Shown piece by piece: positions 22,605 to 31,753 of a stretch of 36,083 nt of DNA. The first letter of the stretch is position 1; every line of letters starts with the position of its first letter. Both the position numbers and the translations under genes were made by a program. Source of the DNA: Bugula neritina (lineage: Eukaryota > Bryozoa > Gymnolaemata > Cheilostomatida > Bugulidae); NCBI GenBank assembly GCA_964035545.1, contig CAXIUT010000100.1:1-36083 (forward strand). The letters run 5' to 3'. The notes beneath the pieces were generated by a model. It was given only the letters and a program-made list of their open reading frames with translations, was not told the origin of the DNA and did no database searches.

Positions 22605-25185
22605 TCATCTTCTCATTTTGAGTTTATCTTCCATAAAGAAGATGAGATCTTTGACGTCTGATCTATCTTTGAATTTGTAGATGGTATCAATTAGTTTGTT
22701 GATTGGACCTGACTCCATGATTCTGACTACTTCAGGTTTGAATTGGGCATTATTAGAGTAAAAGAGAGCGCAGTCACAGACTAAAGTCAGACAGTTTCTG
22801 AGATAATCCTAAATAGATATATATATACCACTGTAGGTTTAAGTTGAACATCACAACTTTTGACAATAAAGGTACATATAAATGGGAAATGATTTGCCAT
22901 TTTAGGGTTACAAAATTCATGGTCATTCACTGCAAAAACTATGCAGTGATACATTTAAATCAGTGATTATTTAAGTTCTTAGGCATATTGTTTTTAATTT
23001 TATAATTCTGAAAAACTATAAACTGCATTGAAACAATTTTATACTATTTCTAGGAGAGTATCAATGTAATTTTAGGTTTGCTTTTTGAGACCTAAAGCTA
23101 AATCTCCAAAACACTTTAATATTTATGTTTTTAGCTATCTGTCTAGATTTTGTTTCATGTATAAAACTAGCTGTTGAAATATTTTTGACATCTAAGGAAT
23201 CAAATAATGATCATGATTTCTGGCAATATCCATAATACATGATAGACTTGTTTTAAAAATTATTTTTTGATCATAGAGCGTGAGTCCATTCAGTATGACT
23301 GGCCAATATTTTTAGAATTTATTTTTAAAATCTTTTCGATAGCAAATAGCTGCTGCACTGATCATATTGATGCTTTATGATTCTGTTCCATAGGAACGTA
23401 GATGTTGATCGATAAGGGAAAAGACCATCTCTTTTAGTTGTGCTTTTGGAAGATGATTCTTAGAAACAGCGAGAAGACAAGTATGAATAACACTCATGAG
23501 TTGATCAAGAACAATATTTTTGTCTGGAATATTCATTTGACTGAATTCTTGATATTTCATAATTAAATGTAGAGCTAGTTAATTGATGATGGGAGTATTA
23601 TTAGTTGCCATTATGATGTTCATTAAGATTATGACTGCTTTGTCGAGCTAATCTTTATTAGCTGATTTAGATAGTCCATCAAGCATCATAATAAGCAATT
23701 ACTTAATGATTTGTTCAGGATCATTGGCAATTGGTTCAGGAAATTGTTTTAAAACTTAAGTAATATTACCTAAAATAGTCAAACTTAAAACTCTAACGAG
23801 ATCATCTGTGCTTGAGCCCATTTTAAGAAGATATTCAAAAATAAGTTTTATATCTTGATTTCCCATGAAAACTTCTGGAAAAAATTATGAGAGAGTGACT
23901 AATCCGCTTAAAGAATTTCTAATAACAACAATTTATTTATCTTTGAGAAGGTTTATGAAGAATCCAAATGCTTTTCTAAAGTTATCTTAAATCTAATTTT
24001 TATCAGGATAATTAACTAGACAACTAAAAAGTAGGACTGTTGCTTGTCTTTACCCCGCATTATTACTCTCCACAACAGTTTATACTCCATTTATTAACAT
24101 ATTTAACATCTATCTATCTGCACACTACATGAAAAACGTCAGAGTTGAAACTGCTGCTTCTCTTAGTTCTGAAAAATCAACATCCTTTTCATTAGTAATG
24201 ACAATTAGACTCATAATTTACGTTTGTATATCTTTATATGAATTACTGATATAATTAGTTAGTTTGTTATTTTGACTATTTATTCTTTCGTTTATTTCCT
24301 GTGCTCTTTCAAGATATTAGGTAGCTATTGTCTACCAGAGAGAAAGAGCATGTAGAGAATCATCGTTTCTGAGTTGCATGTGTTTGATAGTTATTTCCAC
24401 TATTGAATTTATGTAAGGATCAAGCAGATGATAACAGTGTTTGCAGTATTAATATAAAATTTCATAAACAGCACCTCGAATTTTTTTGTTTTGAATGCAT
24501 CTCATCATAAATTTGATAAGTTCATCACTGAAAGCTTTTGTTTCAAGGATCGAACGAAGAAATTGGATACTATTTCTTAGAGCATTTAGAGAAATTTATA
24601 CGATTTATCCCTATTTTTAAAGTCCAAAGAGAAGACTACCTAAAATTTCTTTTGAAGTATCTTGTTATATTTTAGATTGTGTATTTTTAAGTTCTTAGCA
24701 GATATAGCCCAAAGTAATAACTGATGCTCTTCTAACATTGTAGTCACTATGATGAGAATTTTAAGCAAGTGTAAAGATAATATCGACCCATTCGTTTCTA
24801 GGGACTTAGATTGATACTATCTGCGCTATTGCATTTGCTCCTGCTTTTATTATTACTATATCGACTTCTATCAGAGTTGAGAGAAGCATTTATTTAATTG
24901 TTTGTTTTACATCTCCCGCAATTCTATCCCAAAAAAAGGTGCCTTGCTAATCCTTCGTAAAATAAAGTTTACTTTGAATGATATCATACGCTTGAAGACT
25001 ATGGCTGAAGAGTGCCTAGAAAAGAGTGTTTTTTGTTGATTAGAGATAATTTTAGCTAGGGTGAGGAAAAATTCTGTGTAATTATGAGAAGCTGCTTGGT
25101 AGATTTGTTGCTCTGCATCTTCTCTAATGCTTTTGTTCTCAACTTCTTGAAGTGCTTTGCAAATGAGATCTTCAATGTGATTCAT
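22605..25185 (-). CDS. KPNB1: Importin subunit beta (karyopherin beta-1)
   Basis: The nuclear import receptor that carries importin-alpha/cargo through pores and is released by Ran-GTP. 846 residues after two 20-nt introns (24953-24972 near the N-terminus; 22809-22828 near the C-terminus), against about 870 in other eukaryotes. HEAT-repeat landmarks: the N-terminal REDAEQQIYQAASHNYTEFF (importin-beta N domain), VPRNEWVDII, NVRRASVITLGYICQELK, KQNLDRQLKTQILKCFGDLA, and the C-terminal DYLRNCLTLVCDCALFYSN. Both introns must be removed to restore these blocks. Many Gln are TAA/TAG. ATG 25185 is 136 bp from the internal telomeric tract at 25322, making this gene terminal if the tract marks a chromosome end. 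Confidence 0.93.
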
Positions 25186-25321
25186 CTTAGTTATAAATCT
25201 GATTTTAAGCGCTTATCATAATAACTCCGCTAACTATTAACTACTCTCTAATTAAAAAATCAATATTTTCTTTATTATTTTAAATACTATCTTAACTTTG
25301 ATCACAAGTTTATTTTATCAA
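25186..25321. promoter_or_regulatory. Importin-beta upstream region
   Basis: 136 bp of AT-rich sequence between the importin-beta start codon and the internal telomeric tract. It must contain the importin promoter. The junction reads TTTATCAA then GGGGTT, sharing ATCAA with the left-telomere junction. No other element recognised. Confidence 0.4.
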
Positions 25322-25402
25322 GGGGTTGGGGTTGGGGTTGGGGTTGGGGTTGGGGTTGGGGTTGGGGTTGGGGTTGGGGTTGGGGTTGGGGTTGGGGTTG
25401 GG
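25322..25402. repeat. Internal telomeric tract 1, (GGGGTT)13GGG
   Basis: A perfect 81-nt G4T2 tract in the orientation of a right chromosome end, yet followed directly by ordinary sequence (AAAGAGAAGATAAAAATAAA). It equals the left telomere in length and phase. No C4A2 tract follows, so it is not a head-to-head fusion of two capped ends. See findings for the competing explanations. Confidence 0.97.
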
Positions 25403-25533
25403 AAAGAGAAGATAAAAATAAAAAGTATTTTGATGAGTTTAATGATTCAAAAAAAAGTATTTTCAGATGATTTGCAAAAAAAGTATTTGATGAGAAAGTT
25501 AAGTTAGATTAAATTAATTATTTCTTTGGGGAA
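25403..25533. other. Spacer after internal telomeric tract 1, with imperfect repeats
   Basis: 131 bp between the tract and the stop codon of the next minus-strand gene. It holds three imperfect copies of an AAAAGTATTT(T)...GATGA motif (about 25421, 25452 and 25479). No gene seen; plus-strand readings through the tract (Gly-Val repeats) look like by-products. Confidence 0.5.
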
Positions 25534-26694
25534 TCAAGGAAGGTTAGGAGACAGTGAGTCACTTTTATTGTTCATGTTTTAACTTTCTTCTTTACTTTTG
25601 ATAAAGAATTCCATTCTTTTTTGTTTTTGGATGATCCAGCTGTGCCAGGTTAGGAAGTCGATAATCGGATATGAATTTTAAAGATGAAGAAGAGGATATT
25701 TTTTTTGACTGTTTTATCCTTTGAATTCTTCTTTCACGATCATTGTGTTTGGCTGAAGAAGAATTTAATCATTTTAAATGTTGTTGCTGTATTATTATTC
25801 GCTTTCATCTTTTTCTGAGATTCTTTATTGTTTAAGATAGGCCTCTTTATCGTAAATAGATTGAGAATAGTTCACTTGAGGAGGTTGAATCCACATTTTA
25901 TCCTGAGACATATTGAATTAATTGAAGGTATTATTATTAGATTGTCTCCATTAATAGACTTTTTGAGATAAGTTTAGTTACTTTTATTTATTCTTTATAT
26001 CAATATCTGAAAATTTAAGAACTAGTTCTTTTCTGAGATCTTCAATTATCTGGAGAGTTTTAAGATACTCATTCTTCTTGATAATGATATATTTGCTTTT
26101 TTGATAAAGCATTTTCATTGCTTATTCTTCTTAACCATTCAAAAAGAGAAGAATAGAACCAATAGAATAATTCATTTATAGAATTTAATCTTGTCTGAAG
26201 TGAATAAAGTTACTGTTAGTCGTTACTCCTATTTCTGATTTATATTTATCCATTTTACTATTAACTTCCATACAAAACTGTTAAAGTGACCAAAGAATGT
26301 TACAAGGTGAAAGGTACCACTTCAAATAGCTGATAATGATGAAATAATAGACTCTTGAGTTTCTATATGGGAAGAATCTTGTGAGCATTTCTTCTTTATC
26401 ATCATTGTTTAGTCTGCTACAGACTACATTTTTGATGATGCCTATGTACTTCTTATGACAGTTATTGGTACTCCTTTTGTACTTTCCTTTCTTCTTGTTA
26501 ATGGTTTCTATCTTTTATTTAAAACGCATTTGATCAACAATCTGTTTCATATGTTGCTGGTTGTAGGATTCTGGTGGCCTTGGGTCGAATGGCATTCCTC
26601 TCATCGAAGAATAGTCATATGGATTAAAAAAAGATGGGAATTCACCTAGATGAAATGGAGTTGCATCTCCCATCTGACTCATTGAATTATTCAT
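25534..26694 (-). CDS. Unidentified 386-aa protein
   Basis: One exon of 387 codons, ATG 26694 to TGA 25534-25536, open only with TAA/TAG as Gln. The N-terminus is Met/Pro/Phe-rich (FHLGEFPSFFNPYDYSSMRG, FDPRPPESYNQQHM), followed by a basic region (NKKKGKYKRSTNNCHKKYIG). The middle is aromatic (VYYFIIISYLKWYLSPCNIL) and then helical with heptads (YLKTLQIIEDLRKELVLKF). The C-terminal third is Gln/Asn-rich. No domain recognised. The aromatic stretch is weakly hydrophobic and probably not a membrane span. Composition and frame length support a real gene. Confidence 0.6.
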
Positions 26695-27211
26695 CTAAAT
26701 TTATGTCAAGCTTTTAAAAAACATTTGCAATAATCTATGCTCTAAAAAAGAGCTTAGCTAGTATTTAGTTTAACTTATAAAAGTGAAAAGAACAGCTCTA
26801 AGGGCGCACTTTATTGTATATAAAAATTGATAATATACAAAATCTTCTTTCGTTTCTCAAATGAAATCACAAAAAAATAATAATTGATCAATGTTCAACA
26901 TGTATCAATAAAAGTTCACTCCGAAAGCTCTTATTCATTTGATTTTGTTCTGAGGTTTAAAATGCAACTGAAAGATTTGATTTATATGATTTCTTATTTA
27001 ATGATATAAATTTATGAAAAGTCATTTACAACATTTTTAAAGCATCTTTAAACGAAAAAGAATTCTTTAATAGCTTTTATTATTTATTTTAGACCTTGGT
27101 TATTTAAGAACTTGATTATAATAGTTGAGATAAGATTAAAGTTGATAAAAACAAATGATAAATTTTAAATGTTTCAAAACAATAGGTGAAAGCAAAGATT
27201 TGTCCTGAGCT
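26695..27211. other. 517-bp intergenic stretch, nothing certain
   Basis: Upstream of the 386-aa gene and downstream of the MRM2-like gene, one of the two largest gaps in the window. It contains a plus-strand ORF of 75 codons (26962-27189, opening MQLKDLIYMISYLM) that is hydrophobic and low-complexity, with no support as a gene. No tRNA, snRNA or terminator-like structure could be recognised by eye. The gap is long for this chromosome, so a small non-coding RNA gene is possible. Confidence 0.4.
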
Positions 27212-27949
27212 TCACTTTGATAATTTATTCAATAAAACATCAATATCATTCTTCTTCTAAATATTTTAAATTTGAATTTATTGTAAATTCACTAACAAAT
27301 TCTAAAGATTCAATTTTCTTTCTTTTTACCTACAGATTAGATAATGCTAAGCTGATTATGATCTTGATGACTTCGGTTTATAGCGTTTCACGTCCTTAAA
27401 AAAGTATTTGAGCAACCAAAAAAGCGACCTTTGCATCTATCCTTAAATTGTTTTCATGATGAGATTACAGCTCGCAGAACCTAGAAGCAGATTTAGCTCT
27501 AAAGTACATTTATTGAGCTAAATGGCTTCAAGATGAGTTTAAAACAGAGTTCCACTAAAATTGGGTGCCATATCGCTTACAATAACATCAAAATGTTCGT
27601 ACTTTTATTTTAATAAATGATGAAGTTTAGGATTTCGAGCATCACAGTTGTAAAAATTGATTCCTTAGAGCTACTTCATTGGAAGAAGATCTACAGAAGC
27701 TACCTATATTTTTGGATTGATTATTTTTAATACTTGACTCCAACTTCCTGGAGAACAGCCTAGATCAAGAACTTTTGAGGCATTCTGAATAATAGAAAAC
27801 TTTTATTCAATTTATAGAAGTTTAAAAGAAGCTCGACTTCTATATCCTAATTATTGAGCTTTTTTAACATGAGAATCATTAATATGGTTTAAATACCATG
27901 ATTTTTTGTTTTGAGATAAGAACCTCTTGGTGATAGTTGAAAGGATCAT
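27212..27949 (-). CDS. MRM2: FtsJ/RrmJ-family rRNA 2'-O-methyltransferase, MRM2-like (mitochondrial)
   Basis: SAM-dependent ribose methylation of large-subunit rRNA. 245 residues, one exon. The N-terminus MILSTITKRFLSQNKKSW looks like a mitochondrial presequence (Arg/Lys, no acid) and runs into the family start YLNHINDSHVKKAQ and LGYRSRASFKLLQI. The SAM motif is VLDLGCSPGSWSQVL, then VIVSDMAPNFSGT, LIMKTIQG and YKPKSSRSQSAQHYLIC. Of the K-D-K-E catalytic tetrad, Lys (FKL), Asp (SDMAP) and Lys (IMKTI) are present. The fourth position, Glu in SREVYIV of E. coli RrmJ, reads Gln encoded by TAG. The start is fixed by the targeting-like N-terminus; 59 bp separate it from the C2 gene stop. Confidence 0.88.
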
Positions 27950-28008
27950 TGATAAATATAAAGATAATTAATACATTGATTATTAATATAAAGTTAGATT
28001 GTAGATAA

Positions 28009-28806
28009 TCAAAAATTGAATGGAAGTATTTCAAAGTGATATTCAATTTTAATAGTCCCTGCCATTTTTTTATCAAAAAACAAACTAAATTGTCTTTGTT
28101 TTGGTTTTTCACATGGAATAAGAAGTCCTTCTTTTAGCATTAAGATCTATACTGAGCAAACTAGATCATCATTTAGTGGATCTTCATCAAAGACATTGAT
28201 CATAAGTTTGCTTTTTCCTGATTATTTTACTTGAAGTTCTATTCTTTCAGTCCAAACACAATGCTTTCCTTCATCGATTTTAGCTTTAGTTGAATAGGTT
28301 TATTTATCAAGTTTTATTTGAAGATAAGGATCCATTTTAGTCAACATCTAAGTATCTCTTATTAGATCAACTTCTATTGTTTCAATAGTAAACTTTCCTT
28401 GAATGTTATTAAGGTAAATAATCTCCAAGTCAACTTGTAACATATTGTCTATTTTCAAATTGGAATCATTTCTTTTATCTTTTTATATTTTTTTTATCAT
28501 GATTGCTTCAATAACATGCTTAACTCTTGGCATTTAAGATAATTTTTTCAAAGGAAATCTTAGTTCTCCTTGATATCCACTTTTATCATCACTAAATTAC
28601 AACTATAAGCTTTCCTTTCCACCGCTCTAAAACATGTGAACCTGATTGATTTGTACAGCTCCTTCTGAAAGATCAGGAGTATCTAAGTAACCTTGATCAG
28701 CTATCCTGGTCATTAGTTTGGAAGGACCTAGTTGATACTTTCCCATTGGAATAACATCATTGATTTTGAGGTAGACAAGCCCTTTGATTTGATTATCTTA
28801 TTTCAT
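28009..28806 (-). CDS. C2-domain protein, 265 aa
   Basis: One exon, ATG 28806 to TGA 28009-28011. The C-terminal half is a C2 domain: LQVDLEIIYLNNIQG at the first strand, DPYLQIKLDKQTYSTKAKID, CVWTERIEL, and LMINVFDEDPLNDDLVCSV, with Asp residues in the usual calcium-loop positions (MDPYL; FDEDPLNDD). The N-terminal half (GLVYLKINDVIPMGKYQLGP, ELRFPLKKLSQMPR) may be a second, degenerate C2 fold. C2 domains bind membranes, often in response to calcium. No transmembrane segment, so probably peripheral. The gap to the upstream RING gene stop is 67 bp. Confidence 0.75.
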
Positions 28807-28873
28807 TTTCGTTGATATTAATTATAGATGAGTAAAAAGTTACAAAAATTATGACTAATGTGAAGATATTGAC

Positions 28874-30140
28874 TCATTGAATAAAGGATAGAGAATCATT
28901 TAGTGTATCCATACTAATGAATACATATATTTTGGATCCATCAGCGAATTATTAAATTTAGTTAGATCCTAGTTGTAGACATTGTTTTTTCGTTTAATTT
29001 TATATTTTTATGATTTTTACTAGACTCATATATCGACATCTAATGATATCTCCCTGTGTAAAGCTAAAATCATTTTTTCTAACTATTTTATACTTGCTTT
29101 CATGGATATCTTTTCTCTTTAACTATCCATACTTATTAACAATATAATCTAAGGAATTAATGTTCATATTGGAGCAGAATCCAAGAAGTATATTTCCCAT
29201 CATTTTATTTATCTTTATATTCCACTTAATAGAGGCAAAGCTGTCAGTATAGATTGGACTGAGAATATAAAAATGTAAGAAATCAAATTTTTATTTGGAC
29301 TAGTTGAAAGATGGTTTGATAAGAGTTGGATTAGGAAAGGTAAAATGAGTAGTAAAAGTGGTATAGTAGGATATGAGTAGATCTAGAGGTTAGCCTACTA
29401 CTAATGCTTTGGTTATATTTTACATTCTATCACATTTGGAATTGAGTTATTGAATTCCTTGTGAAATATTGGCTACTTGGCTGCCTATTGTGCCGATTGA
29501 GTTGGCATAGCAATCAAAGGTTCTTTCATATTTTTATGATAGTTGATTAAAATGTATATGTTAATGTAGATATTTAACTTTTGGCATACTTCCTCCACAA
29601 TAACCACATTAAATCATATATTTTTGACAGGAATTTATATGAGAAGGATAATTTTTAGAAAGAATTTGACCTTTACATCCTCTGCAAGGCCTTACTAAAT
29701 TTTATAATTTCTACATTTGAATTGGCATATTGCCATGTGAGTATTAACATCTCCATAACTCAAAACCTACTTGCATCCGTTGCTTGAGTTGGGACAATGC
29801 AAATGGAGGCTATCTAAAATGGATTTGAGGATCGGAGGAATCTTACTACTGACAAACAATCTTTTACACTGGGGGCAAACTGAACTGTTTGGCTCATGAG
29901 ATATACATTTTTTAAGCCAGGACTAAATGCAGAAACTGCAGAAAGCATTCTGGCATCCGTTCTGAGAGCCACAGGTCACAGGCTACCAAACAATATGATG
30001 ACAGATGGAACCTAACTATCTATTTTAATACAAATAAGGTGATCAACTTCGATAAGAGACTCAACTACAAGACTTCGTTCGAGAGAAATTTGATTTTATT
30101 CTTCTAAATCGGAGTCTGAATCTTCATTGTACTTAAGCAT
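28874..30140 (-). CDS. RING / TRAF-type zinc finger / SPRY-like protein, probable E3 ubiquitin ligase, 408 aa
   Basis: Two 20-nt introns (30012-30031 and 29695-29714), both restoring zinc-binding cysteines to frame. RING finger from Cys37: CSICHHIVWQPVTC, CQNAFCSFC, then CPQCK, the C3HC4 layout that recruits E2 enzymes. TRAF-type fingers follow: CPNSSNGCKQVL with THMAIC, then PCRGCKGQIL with HINSC and CGYCGG with H. A short helix (GSQVANISQGIQQL) leads to a C-terminal SPRY-like domain (MMGNILLGFCSNMNI, FSFTQGDIIRCRYM, IYVFISMDTLNDSLSF). RING-TRAF-SPRY combinations are numerous in ciliates. The substrate is unknown. It is the only RING gene here; the E1-like gene at 4.1 kb is in the same pathway, but linkage is probably accidental. 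Confidence 0.85.
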
Positions 30141-30229
30141 GTGTCAATAATAATAAATATATGTATTGATTGATAATAAGTTAATTGACTTAATATAGTT
30201 TAATAGATGATTTAATTTGTTGATTTTAA

Positions 30230-31669
30230 TCAAATAGCTTGCCAGTTCTGAATCATGATTTTTTGAAGAGCCATGAGGGCTTGTTCTCTGACTGATTTAT
30301 CTTCGCTGTATCTGGCTTTTTCCATGATGATTTCTTTAATTTGTTGGGACTCAATAACTCTAAATTATATCATTTTTACGTTTTTCCTCTTGGATAAAAT
30401 CTACAAAATTATCCAATATCATAGCATGCAATAGCTACATTGAGAACTCTTTTGCTGTTCAGTAAAAACTTAAGTTTTCTAAATATAATTATGTTTACTT
30501 GATAAGATGATACTCATTTGCTTCGAATTTGAGGGCATTTTCTTTCCAGAAACGTTCATTATGAACAGAACTCCATTCCAGCATATCTGCATTGATTTAT
30601 TTGACATATTTATCAAAAGAACTTAAAATTCTGATATTGCTTTACAAAATAGATCCAACATCTTTGATAGCATTGATTAAATCTTAATCCTTGATGTTTC
30701 CCTTCAAAATTGTATCAATTATTTTTAGAAGTCTGTTGTCAATCATGAGTTAAAGGCAACTTTGACTGTCTTGAATATTTTTAAATATCATAAAAGCAAC
30801 ACGAGTGATTTTTTATCGAGAAACTTTTTGTAAAATTTAACAGATAAACTTGATAACTCCGAATTTGGGAATTCCAATGAATTTTTAAATTGTATCTTCC
30901 AAGAAAGAAAGCATCCAAACATTGAGTAGAGTATAATAGATAAGTTGAATATCGTTTCCACTTCGATTAAGGCATTCCAGTAGGAAAGCTCCACCCCCAT
31001 ATTCCATGAAGAGTTCTCCTAAATGACGATGCTTATTAAGATGAACAAAACAAGAGACTAATCCATAATCAGAAATGAAATCTTTTTGGGATCTAAATAG
31101 ATGGAAAAGTACTTCTTTTGGAGGAGTTCGAGAAGGAAGTTTTTTTGTTCATTATAAAATTGTTCATGAGGAAGTTATCCTAAAATAATTGAGATAACTC
31201 TATATGTAGCAAGAACTTTTAGGGAAGAATTTTCTTCATCTTATCTTTTCTTTTCAATCACAGTTGCAATTCCTTTCAATTTTGAAATTAGGTTGTTGTA
31301 TTTTCCTGCTTTCATCTCTTAAACTATTGTTCTAAGAGCTTGTCTGTCCTCTGTTAGAACGGCATCAAGAGTGGTGAGGACATACTCCATAAGATCACCT
31401 TCACGATTGAGGCAGATCACAATATCAAGGAAAGCTTAGGTAAAGGCTTCTGGATCTTCTGCAAGAAGTTCTTTTTGTCCAACTTTATTTCTTTGGTTGA
31501 ATTTGAGGAAGTTATCAACAGTTTTAGCTTTGAGAGCTGACTCTTTACTGGAGGTATTGAACTGACTGAAGCCTAGTTTGACTCTGTTAGAGATAGCATT
31601 AAGTTCTTTTTCCTTTTGGTAGAAGCAGAGAGAGTAGTTAAAGTACTTTTTCTAATCTGGTTTTTGCAT
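30230..31669 (-). CDS. ATP6V1H: V-type proton ATPase subunit H
   Basis: Subunit H (Vma13) is the armadillo-like V1 regulator that couples and inhibits the vacuolar proton pump. 459 residues (human about 483) after three 20-nt introns: 31093-31112, 30479-30498, 30360-30379. Recognisable blocks: FLDIVICLNREGDLMEYVLT with TLDAVLTEDRQAL, SSLKVLATYRVISIIL, WMLSFLED, GVIKFICQILQKVSRQKITR, VHNERFWKENALKFEANEYH, VLNVAIACYDIGQFCRFYPR, and the C-terminal SVREQALMALQKIMIQNWQ. Each intron is needed to reach the next block. The start ATG 31669 is 105 bp from the internal telomeric tract at 31775. Confidence 0.93.
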
Positions 31670-31753
31670 AAGATTTGATAATAGTCAACATGGTAGATTT
31701 TATTGATTTAAATATATCTTTCAATTAAATTCATAAGAATTATTCAAGGCAAA

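Noticed and set aside
25298-25507. Plus-strand ORF with a Gly-Val repeat through internal tract 1
   Set aside because: G4T2 repeats have no stop in any frame, so the ORF is a by-product of the tract; the flanking residues are low-complexity and the true gene to the right is on the other strand.
27217-27399. Plus-strand ORF of 60 codons
   Set aside because: Antisense to the C-terminal part of the MRM2-like gene.
27879-28112. Minus-strand ORF beginning MKNQNKDNLVCF
   Set aside because: It overlaps, in another frame, the C2 gene end and MRM2 start, both of which have clear homologous sequence.
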